A stretch of DNA of 64,000 nucleotides, taken from contig NZ_BMMF01000011.1 in assembly GCF_014645695.1 (NCBI RefSeq), forward strand, positions 124,001-188,000, in the 5' to 3' direction. The translations under genes were made by a program, and so were the position numbers. A model generated the notes under the pieces. That model ran no database searches. It had not been told where the DNA came from and saw nothing but the letters and a program-made list of their open reading frames with translations. Shown in pieces: positions 49,594-60,800 of the stretch; the stretch's first letter is position 1, and every line of letters starts with the position of its first letter. This stretch comes from Salinarimonas ramus. Its GTDB lineage: Bacteria > Pseudomonadota > Alphaproteobacteria > Rhizobiales > Beijerinckiaceae.

Positions 49594-51621
49594 ATGCGAC
49601 ATCGAACATTCTCGCCCGCGGCGGTCTCCGCTGCGGCCCTGGCGGCCGCCATGGCCGCGTCCGTGCTCGCCGCGAGCGGCGCCGCGGCGCAAGCACCCGA
49701 GCAGCTCGCGCCCGAGCGCCTCGTGCCCGAGATCCCGGACGCGCGGATCCAGCGCGCCGCGCCGCCGCCGGACGCGATCCGGCCCTTCCTCCTGGCGGCG
49801 CCGGCCCCGAGTCCGCGCGTCGCGCCGGGCGAGGCGGCCCTCGACCTCGCCATCCGCTACGTCGACGGCACGATCTGGGATCCCGCGGAGGGGCGCGACG
49901 ACGCCGCGCGGCTACGCGCCTATGTCGACCTCAACGCGCCCGCGGACGTGGCGAACGTCGCGCCCTATGTCGGGCCCACGATCCAGGTCGCGCCGGGCGA
50001 GACCGTGCGCGTGACGCTCCACAACGAGCTGCCGGTGCCCGACCAGTCCTGTCCGGAGGACATCACCGACATCAACATCCCCCACTGCTTCAACCGCACG
50101 AACCTGCATTCGCACGGGCTGTGGGTCAGCCCCACCGGCAACAGCGACAACGTGCTCATCGCCATCGATCCCGGCGTGAGCTTCCAGTACGAGTGGAACA
50201 TTCCCGCCGACCACCCCTCCGGAACGTTCTGGTACCATCCCCATCTCCACGGCGGCGTGGCGCTGCAAGTGTCCTCGGGCATGGCGGGCTTCATCGTCAT
50301 CCGCGGCGATCGCCTGCCCACGCCGGAGACGAACGGCGACATCGACACGCTCCTGATGCGCGCCGACGGGCAGCCCTTCACCGAGCGGCTCGTGCTGCTG
50401 CAGCAGAACCAGTACGCCTGCTACGACGCGCAGGGGAACCTCGAGACCAACCCGGACGGCACCTATCGCTGCGACCCGGGCCAGGCCGGCGTGATCGAGA
50501 GCTACGACAATTTCTCGCCCGGCGACTGGGCGGCATCGGGGCGCTACACGTCGATCAACGGCGAGATCCTGCCGACCTTCCCCGGCGCGGAGACGGGCCG
50601 CGTCGAGCGCTGGCGCATCGCGCATGCGGGCATCCGTGACACGATCAAGCTCGAGTTCCGCAAGGCGGCGGACGATTACCAGCCGCTCGACACGGTGGCG
50701 GACGCCGAGACCGACGAGGACTGGCTCGCCGCGAACTGCCCCGGCGAGCCGCTCACCACCTTCGCCATGGCGGAGGACGGCCTCACCCGCGCGCGCATCC
50801 AGCCCCGCACCGAGAGCGTGCTGCAGCCGGGCTACCGCACCGACCTCCTCGTCGTCTTTCCCGAGGCGGGCAGCTATTGCGTCATCGACGCCGCCGCGCC
50901 CGCTTCGACGACGGTGAGCGGCGGCGCCGAGAGCCGCCAGCTGATGGGGGCGGTCGAGGTCGCGCCGGGGGCGGACGCGGTACCCGCGGACCCGACGGGG
51001 CTCACGGCCTACCTCACCGCAGCCCTCGTCGCGGCCGCGAACCGCACCATGCCCGCCGACGTGCGCGAGACGGTCGCCGCCGACCTCCTCGCGGGGCTGC
51101 GCCTCGACAAGTTCGTGCCGCACCCGACCATCGAGGCCTCGGAGGTGACGGGCACGCAGTCCCTCGCCTTCTCCATCGACACGACGACGTCGCCCACGGG
51201 CTTCCTCATCGACGGGCAGGCCTACGAGCCCGACCGCGTCGACCGGCTGCTGACGCTGGGTGGCGTGGACGAATGGACGCTCACCTCGGGCACCAACCCG
51301 GCGGCGGGCCACCCCTTCCACATCCACGTCAACCCGTTCCAGGTGGTGGAGATCCTGAATCCCGACGGCGTCGACGTGAGCGTCGCGGGGGAGCCGGACG
51401 ACACGCAATACGCTGGGATGAAGGGCGTGTGGAAGGATACGCTGTTCGTGAAGCCGGGCTACCGGGTCGTCATGCGCACGCGCTACCAGCGCTACATCGG
51501 CGAGTTCGTGCTCCACTGCCACATCCTCGACCACGAGGACCAGGGCATGATGCAGAACGTCATGATCGCGCTGCCCAACGCCAGCGGGCAGGCGATGACG
51601 GGCGGGCACGGCGCGCATTGA
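49594..51621 (+). CDS. Multicopper oxidase, secreted
   Basis: 675 residues. Signal peptide (AAALAAAMAASVLAASGAAA, before QAPEQ). All four copper motifs are present: NLHSHGLWVSP (HxH), WYHPHLHGGVAL (HxH), HPFHIHVNPFQV (HPxHxH) and HCHILDHEDQGMM (HCHxxxHxxxxM) giving T1, T2 and T3 coppers. Oxidises a metal ion or phenolic with reduction of O2 to water in the periplasm; no Met-rich loop suggesting a CueO-type cuprous oxidase was seen. It is divergent from rpoH. Confidence 0.93.
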   Translation: MRHRTFSPAAVSAAALAAAMAASVLAASGAAAQAPEQLAPERLVPEIPDARIQRAAPPPDAIRPFLLAAPAPSPRVAPGEAALDLAIRYVDGTIWDPAEGRDDAARLRAYVDLNAPADVANVAPYVGPTIQVAPGETVRVTLHNELPVPDQSCPEDITDINIPHCFNRTNLHSHGLWVSPTGNSDNVLIAIDPGVSFQYEWNIPADHPSGTFWYHPHLHGGVALQVSSGMAGFIVIRGDRLPTPETNGDIDTLLMRADGQPFTERLVLLQQNQYACYDAQGNLETNPDGTYRCDPGQAGVIESYDNFSPGDWAASGRYTSINGEILPTFPGAETGRVERWRIAHAGIRDTIKLEFRKAADDYQPLDTVADAETDEDWLAANCPGEPLTTFAMAEDGLTRARIQPRTESVLQPGYRTDLLVVFPEAGSYCVIDAAAPASTTVSGGAESRQLMGAVEVAPGADAVPADPTGLTAYLTAALVAAANRTMPADVRETVAADLLAGLRLDKFVPHPTIEASEVTGTQSLAFSIDTTTSPTGFLIDGQAYEPDRVDRLLTLGGVDEWTLTSGTNPAAGHPFHIHVNPFQVVEILNPDGVDVSVAGEPDDTQYAGMKGVWKDTLFVKPGYRVVMRTRYQRYIGEFVLHCHILDHEDQGMMQNVMIALPNASGQAMTGGHGAH

Positions 51622-51667
51622 GGCGGGGCGGGACGCCGGGCGCGGCGTGCGCCCGGCGGACGTCGCC

Positions 51668-52516
51668 TCAGATCGCGAGGTATTCCTGCCGCAGCTCGGT
51701 ATTGTCGAGCACCTCCTTCGCCGTGCCGTCGAAGACGATCTCGCCCATGTCGAGGATGATGGCGCGATCGGCGAGGTGGAGAGCGGCGATGGCGTTCTGC
51801 TCGACGATGATCGTCGTCATGCCCAGCCGCTTGATCTCCTCGAGCGTGCGCTCGATCTCCTGCACGATGACGGGCGCGAGGCCCTCGTAGGGCTCGTCGA
51901 GCAAGAGCAGCTTCACGTCGCGCGCGAGCGCCCGGCCGATGGCGAGCATCTGCTGCTCGCCGCCCGAGAGCGTCGTGCCCTCCTGCTTGCGGCGCTCGCC
52001 GAGCCGCGGGAAGAGATCGTAGATGCGCTCGATCGACCAGCCGACGGGCGGCGCGATCTGGGCGAGCTGCAGGTTCTCCTCGACGGTGAGGCCCTGGATG
52101 ATGCGCCGGTCCTCCGGCACGAGGCCCACCCCGCTCTGCGCGGCGCCGTGCGCCTTCATGGCGTGGAGCGGCTTGTGGTCGAGCCAGATCTCGCCGTGGC
52201 GCACCGCCGGCTCGTCGACGCGGGCGATGGCGCGCAAGGTCGAGGTCTTGCCCGCGCCGTTGCGGCCCAGCAGCGCCAGGATCTCGCCCTCGCGGACCTG
52301 GAAGGAGACCCCCTGCACGATGTAGCTCTCGCCGTAATAGGCGTGCAGGTCCCACACGGAAAAATAGGCGTGCTCCGCGAGGTTTCGCGGCGGGGGCCCC
52401 TCGCCGTGGCGCGTGAACACCTCGTCGCCGAGGAGGGCGCCGCCGCGCGCGGGGCGCGCCGCGGGCGCGGCGTCCGGCTGCTTGGTGTTCGGCTGCTTGT
52501 CGATGGTGTCGCTCAC
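51668..52516 (-). CDS. livF: LivF-type branched-chain amino acid ABC ATPase
   Basis: 282 residues: Walker A LLGRNGAGKTS, signature LSGGEQQMLAIGRAL, Walker B KLLLLDEPYEGLAPVIVQEI, and the LivF tail IILDMGEIVFDGTAKEVL. It has about 50 unusual N-terminal residues before the domain (starts VSDTIDKQPNTKQPDAA), longer than the ~235-residue norm. The GTG overlaps the livG stop (GTGA). Last gene of the liv operon. Confidence 0.93.
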   Translation of the reverse strand: MSDTIDKQPNTKQPDAAPAARPARGGALLGDEVFTRHGEGPPPRNLAEHAYFSVWDLHAYYGESYIVQGVSFQVREGEILALLGRNGAGKTSTLRAIARVDEPAVRHGEIWLDHKPLHAMKAHGAAQSGVGLVPEDRRIIQGLTVEENLQLAQIAPPVGWSIERIYDLFPRLGERRKQEGTTLSGGEQQMLAIGRALARDVKLLLLDEPYEGLAPVIVQEIERTLEEIKRLGMTTIIVEQNAIAALHLADRAIILDMGEIVFDGTAKEVLDNTELRQEYLAI

Positions 52517-53268
52517 AGATGCGCTCCCCCGAGATAGGCTTCCTGGACCTTCGGGTTGCCCTTGATGTTCTCGGGCAGGTCCTCGGCGATGATGGCGCCC
52601 TGGGCCAGCACCGAGATGCGGTCCGCCAGCGAGAACACGACGTGCATGTCGTGCTCGATGACGACCATGGTCAGCCCGCGCCCGGCAATCTCCTTGAGGA
52701 TGTCGATCGTGCGGTTCGTGTCCGCCCGCGACATGCCGGCGGTGGGCTCGTCCAGCAGCAGGAGCTTGGGCTCCTGCACCAGGCACATGGCGAGCTCCAG
52801 CCGGCGCTTGTCGCCGCGGGAGAGGTGGCGCGCCTCGACGTGGCTCTTGCCGTCGAGCTTGAGCTCGGCGAGGAGCGCCATCGCCTTCTCGCGGATGGCG
52901 CCCTCGCGCATCACCTGGTTCCAGGCGTGCAGGCCGAAGGCGCCGTCGCGCCGGGCGAAGGCGGGGATCATGACGTTCTCGAGAAGCGTCAGCTCCCCGA
53001 AGATCTCCGGCGTCTGGAACACCCGCGAGACGCCGACCTGGTTGATCTCGTGGGGCGTCATGCCCACCAGCGGGCGCCCGTCGAACGTCACCGAGCCCGT
53101 ATCCGGCGCGAGCTTGGCGATGAGCGTGTTGAGCAGCGTCGACTTGCCCGCGCCGTTGGGCCCGATGATGGCGTGGACGGAGCCCTGCGCGACGTCGAGA
53201 TTGACGTCGGTGAGGGCCTTGAGCCCGCCGAAGCTCTTGTTGACGTGCTTGACCTCGAGGAGACCCAT
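52513..53268 (-). CDS. livG: LivG-type branched-chain amino acid ABC ATPase
   Basis: 251 residues: Walker A IIGPNGAGKSTLLN, LivG-type VSRVFQTPEIFGELTLLENVMIP, signature-like ARHLSRGDKRRLELAMCLV (LSRGD in place of LSGGQ), Walker B KLLLLDEPTAGMSRADT. GGAG lies about 8 bases before the ATG at 53268; a GTG at 53277 overlapping the livM stop is the alternative. Confidence 0.94.
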   Translation of the reverse strand: MGLLEVKHVNKSFGGLKALTDVNLDVAQGSVHAIIGPNGAGKSTLLNTLIAKLAPDTGSVTFDGRPLVGMTPHEINQVGVSRVFQTPEIFGELTLLENVMIPAFARRDGAFGLHAWNQVMREGAIREKAMALLAELKLDGKSHVEARHLSRGDKRRLELAMCLVQEPKLLLLDEPTAGMSRADTNRTIDILKEIAGRGLTMVVIEHDMHVVFSLADRISVLAQGAIIAEDLPENIKGNPKVQEAYLGGAHL

Positions 53269-53273
53269 GTCGA

Positions 53274-54491
53274 TCACTCCGCCGCGTGGGAGGACGGCGT
53301 CGCGGCCGTGCGCTCGTGCTTCGAGGACGACGACCGCCCGCGCCGGAACAGCCGCCCGATGCGCTGCCCGCCCTCCACGAGGCCGCCCGGCAGGAAGATG
53401 ACGACGAGCATGAAGACGATGCCGAGCGTCAGGTGCCAGCCCTTGCCCACGAAGGGGTAGACGACGAAGACGAGCGCGTCCTCGAGCCCGTCCGGCAGGA
53501 AGCCGAACCATTGGTGCAGGACGTTGGAGTTGATCTTCGAGAAGATGTTCTCGAAATACTTGATCAGCCCCGCCCCGAGCACCGGCCCGATCAGCGTGCC
53601 CGCGCCGCCGAGGATCGTCATCAGCACGACCTCGCCCGACGCCGTCCATTGCATGCGCTCGGCGCCGGCGAGCGGGTCCATCGCCACCATGAGCCCGCCC
53701 GCGAGCCCGGCATACATGCCCGAGATCACGAAGGCGGCGAGCGTGTAGGGGCGCGGGTTCAGCCCCGTGTAGAGCATGCGCTGCTGGTTGGACTTCACCG
53801 CCTTGAGCATCATGCCGAAGGGCGAGCGGAAGATGCGGATCGAGACGTAGAACGCCGCCACCATCACCAGTGCCGACAGGTAGTAGCCGACGTTGAAGGT
53901 GAAGACCCAGCCACCGATCGTCCAGTCGAACCCGTCGCGCATCTCGAGCCCGAAGAAGTGGGTCAGCGGGATCGAGCCCGCCTCCGTGCGGCTGACGCCG
54001 AGCACGCGGGGGTCGTCGAGGGCGAGCTGCAGGCCGGTCTCGCCGTTGGTGATCGGCGTGAGCACGGAATAGGCCAGCGCGAACGACATCTGCGCGAAGG
54101 CGAGCGTGAGGATCGAGAAGTAGATCCCCGATCGCCTCAGCGAGATCCAGCCGACGAGGAGCGAGAACAGCCCGGCGAAGATCACCGACATGAGGATCGC
54201 CGGCACGACGTTCATCGTGAGCAGCTTCATCATCCACACGCCGGCATACGAGCCCACCCCGAGGAAGGCCGCGTGGCCGAAGGAGAGGTAGCCCGTCAGG
54301 CCGAAGAGGATGTTGAAGCCGATGGCGAAGATGCCGAAGATGACGAAGCGCTGCATCAGGTCGGGATAGCCCGCGTTGAACTGCGCGAGGCTCGAATCCG
54401 CCGGGAAGGGGTTGAGCAGGAAGGGGGCGAAGAGCGTCAGCCCGATCACGATCAGGAAGAGACGCGTGTCCTTGGCGCCGAGACCGAGCAT
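53274..54491 (-). CDS. livM: LivM-type ABC permease
   Basis: 405 residues, about 9-10 helices, with the LivHM signature [31 protein letters not shown] and the EAA-like stretch [23 protein letters not shown]. The C-terminal ~30 residues are hydrophilic and Arg/Ser-rich. It follows livH after a 5-base gap. Confidence 0.94.
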   Translation of the reverse strand: MLGLGAKDTRLFLIVIGLTLFAPFLLNPFPADSSLAQFNAGYPDLMQRFVIFGIFAIGFNILFGLTGYLSFGHAAFLGVGSYAGVWMMKLLTMNVVPAILMSVIFAGLFSLLVGWISLRRSGIYFSILTLAFAQMSFALAYSVLTPITNGETGLQLALDDPRVLGVSRTEAGSIPLTHFFGLEMRDGFDWTIGGWVFTFNVGYYLSALVMVAAFYVSIRIFRSPFGMMLKAVKSNQQRMLYTGLNPRPYTLAAFVISGMYAGLAGGLMVAMDPLAGAERMQWTASGEVVLMTILGGAGTLIGPVLGAGLIKYFENIFSKINSNVLHQWFGFLPDGLEDALVFVVYPFVGKGWHLTLGIVFMLVVIFLPGGLVEGGQRIGRLFRRGRSSSSKHERTAATPSSHAAE

Positions 54492-54496
54492 GGGGC

Positions 54497-55525
54497 TCAC
54501 TCCATCACGCCCTTGCGGCCCATCAGGCCGCGGGGCCGCGTCAGCAGGATGACGATGGCGACGAGGTAGATGATCACCTGGTTGATGCCGGGCAGCAGCG
54601 TCACCACGGCGGCCATCGAGGCGAAGCTCTCGAGGATGCCGAGCAGGAAGCCCGCGAGCACGGCGCCGGGCAGCGAGCCCATGCCGCCGACCACCACCAC
54701 GACGAAGGACAGGACGAGGAAGTCCATGCCCATGTGGTAGTTCGGCGCGTTGATGGGCGCGTACATCACCCCGGCGAGGCCCGCCACGATGGCGGCGAGC
54801 GCGAACATGAAGGTGAAGCGCCGGTCGATGTCGATGCCGAGCAGCCCCACCGTCTCGCGATCCGCCATGCCCGCGCGCACCACCATGCCGAAGGTGGTGA
54901 ACTGGAGGAAGGCGAAGACGCCGGCGATCACCGCCGCCGCGAAGCCGAAATAGACGAGCCGCCAATAGGGATAGATGATCGAGCCCGCGTCGAAGCCGAC
55001 GAGCGCGCCGAAATCGAACGACCCGGAGAACGCGTCGGGCGCCGGCGTCGGGATCGGGTTCGCGCCGTAGAAGGCCTTGATGATCTCCTGGAGCACGATT
55101 GCGAGCCCGAAGGTCACGAGGATCTGGTCCGCGTGCGGGCGCTTGTAGAAATGCTTCACGAGCCCGCGTTCCATGGCGATCCCGACGAGCGCCATGACGG
55201 GGATCGCGAACAGGATCGCGAGCGGCACCGACCATTCGATGATGGAGCCGCCGACCTCCGGCCCGAACCAGTATTCGACGTAGGGCGTCTCGACCTTGAG
55301 CGGATTGCCCAGGAAGTCCGTGCGCGTCTCGTCGATCGTGGTGAAGGACGCGCGCAGGATGACGTTGAGCGTCACGGCGCAGAAGGCGCCCAGCATGAAC
55401 AAAGCCCCGTGGGCGAAGTTCACGACCCCGAGCGTGCCGAAGATGAGCGTCAGGCCGAGCGCGATGAGCGCGTAGGCCGAGCCCTTGTCGAGGCCGTTGA
55501 GGACCTGGAGGATGATGGCGTCCAT
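54497..55525 (-). CDS. livH: LivH-type ABC permease
   Basis: 342 residues. Classic LivH opening [34 protein letters not shown] and C-terminal [22 protein letters not shown]. The loop at about 55-105 with several charged residues is longer than in E. coli LivH. It sits 90 bases downstream of the binding-protein gene. Confidence 0.94.
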   Translation of the reverse strand: MDAIILQVLNGLDKGSAYALIALGLTLIFGTLGVVNFAHGALFMLGAFCAVTLNVILRASFTTIDETRTDFLGNPLKVETPYVEYWFGPEVGGSIIEWSVPLAILFAIPVMALVGIAMERGLVKHFYKRPHADQILVTFGLAIVLQEIIKAFYGANPIPTPAPDAFSGSFDFGALVGFDAGSIIYPYWRLVYFGFAAAVIAGVFAFLQFTTFGMVVRAGMADRETVGLLGIDIDRRFTFMFALAAIVAGLAGVMYAPINAPNYHMGMDFLVLSFVVVVVGGMGSLPGAVLAGFLLGILESFASMAAVVTLLPGINQVIIYLVAIVILLTRPRGLMGRKGVME

Positions 55526-55615
55526 GATGTTCCGTCTCGGATCGCGTCCGTTCGGACCGCAAGGCCGGCCGCGCGGGAGCGCGCGACCGGCCGTGCCTGG
55601 CGGATGGGTGCCGGC

Positions 55616-56959
55616 TCAGGCGCCGGGATTGCAGACGCCGAGCTGGCCTCCGGCGAATTGCGGATGGTCCGGCGGGTAGGTGACCTGCTCGACGGGGGTC
55701 ACCTCGACGACCTCGAGGAGGTCGAACTCGCTCTCCGGGTTCTCCTTGCCGCGCACCACCAGCACGTCCTTGAAGCACTGGTGATCCTCGGCGCGGTAGA
55801 GCGTCGGGCCGTTGCCGAGACCGTCGAACTCGTAGCCCTCCAGCGCCTCGACGACCGCACAGGGATTGAACGAGCCCGCGCGCTGCACGGCGTCGGCGTA
55901 GAGGAGCGTCTGCACGTAGCAGGTGTGCGCCGCCTGGCTCGGCGGGAAGCCGTACTTGGTGCCGAAGGAGCGCACGAAGGCCCGCGAGCCCTCGTCCTGG
56001 AGCGTCCAGTGCCAATTGGTCGAGCCGAAGATGCCCTTCACGTTCTCGCCGGCGCCCTTGGCCATCAGGCGCGAGTAGAGCGGCACGATGATCTCGAAGT
56101 TCTTGCCGTTGACCATGCGGTCGCGCAGGCCGAACTGGACGGCGTTGGTCAGCGAGTTGACCATGTTGCCGCCGTAATGGTTGAGGACCAGCACGTCGGC
56201 GTCCGACTGCGCCACCGGCGCGATGTAGGACGAGAAGTCCGTCTGCGCGAGCGGCGTCTTCACCGCCTCCACCGTCTCCCAGCCCATGGCCTCGGTGGCG
56301 GTGCGGATCGCCTCCTCGGTCGTGTAGCCCCAATTGTAGTCGGCGGTGAGATGGTAGGCCTTGCGGTCCGTGCCGTAGGCGTTCTCGAGCACCGGCGCCA
56401 GCGCCGCGCCCGACATGTACGAGTTGAAGAAGTGCCGGAAGCCGTTGGCCTTGCGGTCCTTGCCCGTCGTGTCGTTGGAATGCGTGAGGCCCGCCATGAA
56501 GATGACGCCCGCCTCCTGGCAGAGCGCCTGCACGGCCACCGCGACGCCCGAGGACGAGCCGCCCGTGATCATGATGGCGCCGTCCTTCTCGATCATGGAC
56601 TTCGCCGAGGCGCGCGCCGCATCCGACTTCGTCTGCGTGTCGCCGGTGACGTACTCGACCTTGCGGCCGAGGATGCCCGCACCTTCGAGCGCCTTCGAGG
56701 AGAAGGTCGAGAGCATGCCGCCGTCGCCCTCGCCGTTGAGGTGCTCGACGGCCAGCATGTAGGCGCGCAGCTCGTCCGCGCCCTCGTCGGCATAGGGGCC
56801 GGACTGGGGTACGTTGAAGCCGAGCGTGACGCTGCCGCTGCCGGGCTCGTTGGTGAAGGCGTTCGCGCCGCGGATGAAGAGATGCGGCATGGCGAGACCG
56901 GCGCCGACCGCGGCGGTGGTCTTCATCAACCCGCGCCTGGTGAAGGTGAGCTTGCTCAT
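55616..56959 (-). CDS. Branched-chain amino acid/amide ABC substrate-binding protein
   Basis: 447 residues of the LivK/peripla-BP_6 family. The N-terminus ([24 protein letters not shown]) is a Tat-like twin-arginine signal rather than a plain Sec signal. Typical stretches are [40 protein letters not shown] and [16 protein letters not shown]. Substrate may be amino acids, urea or amides. First gene of the operon; GGGAGGAACTCG precedes the ATG. A long spacer lies upstream. Confidence 0.94.
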   Translation of the reverse strand: MSKLTFTRRGLMKTTAAVGAGLAMPHLFIRGANAFTNEPGSGSVTLGFNVPQSGPYADEGADELRAYMLAVEHLNGEGDGGMLSTFSSKALEGAGILGRKVEYVTGDTQTKSDAARASAKSMIEKDGAIMITGGSSSGVAVAVQALCQEAGVIFMAGLTHSNDTTGKDRKANGFRHFFNSYMSGAALAPVLENAYGTDRKAYHLTADYNWGYTTEEAIRTATEAMGWETVEAVKTPLAQTDFSSYIAPVAQSDADVLVLNHYGGNMVNSLTNAVQFGLRDRMVNGKNFEIIVPLYSRLMAKGAGENVKGIFGSTNWHWTLQDEGSRAFVRSFGTKYGFPPSQAAHTCYVQTLLYADAVQRAGSFNPCAVVEALEGYEFDGLGNGPTLYRAEDHQCFKDVLVVRGKENPESEFDLLEVVEVTPVEQVTYPPDHPQFAGGQLGVCNPGA

Positions 56960-57104
56960 CGAGTTCCTCCCGAAACATTCGCTCGATTGGATGCATGCAC
57001 GCTGGATCGGGCCAGTCTTCCTTTGGGCATGATTGGACGCTAGCTCACGAGATCGTCGGTATCCAGAATGAATGACTGCTAAGTACACTAGACATTCGTA
57101 CCAT

Positions 57105-57118
57105 GATGCTGCGCTGCA
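57105..57118. repeat. Direct repeat GATGCTGCGCTGCA, copy 1
   Basis: Exact 14-base match to copy 2, 103 bases away. On the forward strand it reads CTGCGCTGCAC, one change from the CTGC-N3-GCAG pattern bound by the polyhydroxybutyrate regulator PhaR in some alphaproteobacteria. Confidence 0.6.
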
Positions 57119-57207
57119 CTTGAGTACTGTTAGGGAAGATGCTGCGGTCGCGAAAAGGCCGTAATCCGTTGTGAATTGGGCGATCGAAAGCCGCGCGCGC
57201 CCGTCAC

Positions 57208-57221
57208 GATGCTGCGCTGCA
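57208..57221. repeat. Direct repeat GATGCTGCGCTGCA, copy 2
   Basis: With the next base it forms CTGC-GCT-GCAG, a full match to the PhaR-type pattern. It lies about 250 bases upstream of the binding-protein start. Confidence 0.6.
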
Positions 57222-57257
57222 GCGCGCATCCCGATGTTGCGACGCGCAAACGAAACG

Positions 57258-57283
57258 AGCCCCGCGCCGGGGTGCGCGGGGCT
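57258..57283 (-). terminator. Rho-independent terminator of the DUF4870 gene
   Basis: AGCCCCGCGC and GCGCGGGGCT form a 10-bp perfect stem with a 6-base loop, followed on the reverse strand by CGTTTCGTTTG. It begins 60 bases past the stop at 57343 and lies far upstream of the liv genes. Confidence 0.7.
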
Positions 57284-57342
57284 CCTGCCGATGGCCGATT
57301 CAACGACCGGTCAGATACTTCGACGGCACGCGTCAGCAGCGC

Positions 57343-57711
57343 TCACCAGAGAAGGGCGCGCGGGTCCTGAATCGGGAGGCCGTCGTTCAGCCGCAGGCCT
57401 CCCTTGACGCAGCGGACGATCGTCCAGACCGCCCAGAAGAGCAGAACGAACCAGCCGATCAGCACCAGCGAGAGCAGAGCTCCGACGAGAAGCATCGCGA
57501 GGCCGATCCAGAACGTGCGGATCTGATAATCGAGATGGGTCGCCGTCACCGGATCCGCCTCGGCGCGACGCACGTGCGCTATGATGACACCGATCAGCGC
57601 GCTGACACCGGTGAAGAAGCCCACCAGATAGAGGCCGTAGACGATCAGGCCCAGTGTCTTGTCCTTGACCGCCGGTCCGGCTCCACCGCCGTTCACCGCT
57701 TGCGTTTGCAT
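57343..57711 (-). CDS. DUF4870-type small membrane protein
   Basis: 122 residues with three predicted helices (about 22-45, 66-86 and 86-102): LGLIVYGLYLVGFFTGVSALIGVIIAHVRR, TFWIGLAMLLVGALLSLVLIGWFVLLFW, and the tail VWTIVRCVKGGLRLNDGLPI. Family function unknown. CAGGAG precedes the ATG at 57711. It is an isolated gene between the liv promoter and the indolepyruvate oxidoreductase gene, both on the same strand. Confidence 0.85.
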   Translation of the reverse strand: MQTQAVNGGGAGPAVKDKTLGLIVYGLYLVGFFTGVSALIGVIIAHVRRAEADPVTATHLDYQIRTFWIGLAMLLVGALLSLVLIGWFVLLFWAVWTIVRCVKGGLRLNDGLPIQDPRALLW

Positions 57712-57857
57712 CGTTCGTGCTCCTGCTCGTTTCGACGTGCAGGAGCTTGATCGCACGCGGACCGTCAACGTTGCGTTCAAATGTTGCGTGAACGGCGACA
57801 TAATCACACGGGCATGCGCGATCGACGAGGCCTGTCGGACGAGATCTGCGGAATGGC

Positions 57858-60800
57858 CTACTCCGCCGCCTTCGCCATCTCCGGCCCCTGCGGGTCGCGC
57901 AGGCGCTCCAGCAGCACCGCCTTCTCCGCTTCCGCGGCGGCGAGGTTGCGCTCCTTCACGTGGCCGAAGCCGCGGATCTTCGCCGGCAGCGAGGCGAGGC
58001 CGAGCGCCGTCACGTGGGTCTGCGGCGAGAGGCGCGCGAGGATCTCCTCGATCGTGGCGCGGTACTCCTTCACGAGGCGGCGCTCGGTGCGCCGCTCGTG
58101 CGTGTAGCCGAAGACGTCGAGGGGCGTGCCGCGCAGGCCCTTGAAGCGGGCGAGCAGCGAGAAGCCCTTCATCATCCACGGCCCGAACGTGACCTTGCGG
58201 GGCAGGCCGGTGTGCTCGTCCTTGGGGGCGATCATCGGCGGGGCGAGGTGGAAGGTGAGCTTGAGGTTCTCGCCCTCGAAGGTCTGCTCCAGCTGGCGCT
58301 GGAACGAGCCGTCCGAATAGAGCCGCGCGACCTCGTACTCGTCCTTGTAGGCCATGAGCTTGAAGAGGTTGCGCGCCACCGCCCAGGAGAGCTGGTCGGC
58401 GCCCGGCACCTTGTCGGCCTCCGCCTCGCGCACCCTGGAGACGAGCCGCTCGTAGCTCTGCGCGTAGCGCTTCGACTGGTAGGCGGTGAGGAAGTCGACG
58501 CGCCGGGCGATCGCCTCGTCGAGCGTCTCGGAGAGGGTGCGCACCGGCGTCGGCGCCTTGAGGGAGGCGACGAGGGCGGCGAGGCCCTCGGGATGCGCCG
58601 CCGCGCGCCGGCCGAGGCGGAAGGCCTCGATGTTCATGGCGACGGCCTCGCCGTTCAGCGTGATCGCCCGTTCGATCGCCTCGCCCGCGAGCGGGATCGC
58701 GCCCTTCTGGTAGGCGAAGCCGAGCATCATCATGTTGGCGGCGATGGCGTTGCCGAGGACGGCGGTGGCGATGGCGGTGGCGTCCAGGAAGTCGAGCATG
58801 CGCCCGCCTGCATGGCGCTCGATCTCGCGGCGAAGGCGCGCGGCCGGCAGCGAGAAGTCCGGATTGCGGGTGAAGTCGCCGGGGAAGGTCTCCGCCGTGT
58901 TGACGACGAGATGCGTGCGCCCGGCCGAGACGCCGGCGAGCACCTTCTTCATGCCGGTGACGACGAGATCGCAGCCGAGCACGAGATCGGCCGAGCCCGC
59001 CGCGACGCGGATGGCGTGGATCTCCTCGGGGGTGTTGGCGAGGCGCACGTGCGAATAGACCGCGCCGCCCTTCTGGGCGAGGCCGGCCATGTCGATCATG
59101 CCGCAGCCCTTGCCCTCGAGATGCGCCGCCATGCCGAGGATGGCGCCGATCGTCACGACGCCGGTGCCGCCGACGCCCGTGACAATGCAGTTCCAGGTGC
59201 GGTCGATGCCGGGGATCGTCGGCTCGGGCATCGTCTCGGGCAGCGCGTCGGCGGAGCCCGACACCTTCGCCTTCTTGGGCTTGGCGCCCTCCACCGTGAC
59301 GAAGGAGGGGCAGAAGCCCTTCACGCACGAGAAGTCCTTGTTGCAGTTGGACTGGTCGATCTGACGCTTGCGCCCGAACTCGGTCTCGAGCGGCTGCACG
59401 GCGACGCAGTTCGACTGCACCGAGCAATCCCCGCAGCCCTCGCAGACGAGCTCGTTGATGATCACGCGCTTGTCGGGATCGGGATAGGTGCCGCGCTTGC
59501 GGCGCCGGCGCTTCTCGGAGGCGCAGGTCTGGTCGTAGATCATCACCGACACGCCGCCGATCTCGGCCAGCATGCGCTGGACGTGGTCGAGCTCGTCGCG
59601 GTGATGGATGGTGATCCCCTCCGGCCACTTGACGGTCTTGGGGTACTTGTCCGGCTCGTCGGTGACGAGCGCGATGCGCTCGACGCCCTCCGCGCGCACC
59701 TGGCGCGCGATCATGTCGACGGTGAGCGCGCCCTCGTGGGGCTGGCCGCCCGTCATGGCGACGGCGTCGTTGTAGAGGATCTTGTAGGTGATGTTCGTCT
59801 TGGTGTGCGCCGCCCAGCGCAGCGCCAGGATGCCCGAATGGTTGTAGGTGCCGTCGCCGAGGTTCTGAAAGACGTGGCCGCGCTTGGAGAACGGCGCCTC
59901 GCCGATCCAGTTCGCGCCCTCGCCGCCCATCTGCGTGAAGCCCTGCGTGCCGCGCTCCATCCACTGGACCATGTAGTGGCAGCCGATGCCCGCATAGGCG
60001 CGCATGCCGTCGGGCACCTTGGTGGAGGTGTTGTGCGGGCAGCCGGCGCAGAAATGCGGCGTGCGGGTCCCGACGTCGGTCGTCGTCGCCAGCACCTCCT
60101 GCGCCTCGCGGATGCGCGCCACGCGCCCGGCGAGATCGTCGTTGGAATGGTAGCGCAGGAGCCGCTCGCCGATCGCCACGGCGATGTCGTTCGAATCGAG
60201 CGCGCCCTTGACCGGGAAGAGCCAGCGGCCCTCCTCGTCCTTCTTGCCGATGCAGGTCGGCTGGTCCGTCGTGCCGTAGAGCTCCTCGCGGACCTGGACC
60301 TCGATGAGGGAGCGCTTCTCCTCCACCACCATGACGAGGTCGAGCCCGCGGGCGAAGTCGACGAGCTCGGCTCGAGACAGCGGCCAGGGGCAGGCGACCT
60401 TGTAGAGGCGAAGCCCCATGTCGTTGGCCTTGACCTCGTCCAGCCCGAGCTCGTCCATGGCCTGGCGCACGTCGAGATAGGACTTGCCGACCGTGATGAC
60501 GCCGATCTTGGGCGTGCGCCCGCCCGACAGGACGAGCTTGTTGAGGCCGTTGGCGCGCACGTAGGCGAGCATCGCGTCGCGCTTGAAGTCGTGGAGGCGC
60601 GCCTCCTGCTCGAGGATGCCGTCGCCCGCGCGGATGTTGAGCCCGCCCGGCGGCATCACGAAATCGTCGGGGATCTCGATCTTCACGCGCCCAAGCGAGG
60701 CGTCGACGGAGGCCGTCGATTCGATGTTGTCCTTCACGCACTTGAAGGCCACCCACGCGCCGGTGAAGCGGCTCATGGCGAAGCCGTGCAGGCCGTAATC

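Larger units (their letters stand above)
56960..57342. other. Leader/promoter region of the liv operon
   Basis: 383 bases. More AT-rich around 57040-57140. It contains two exact GATGCTGCGCTGCA copies and the terminator of the DUF4870 gene; no coding feature was recognised. Confidence 0.6.
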
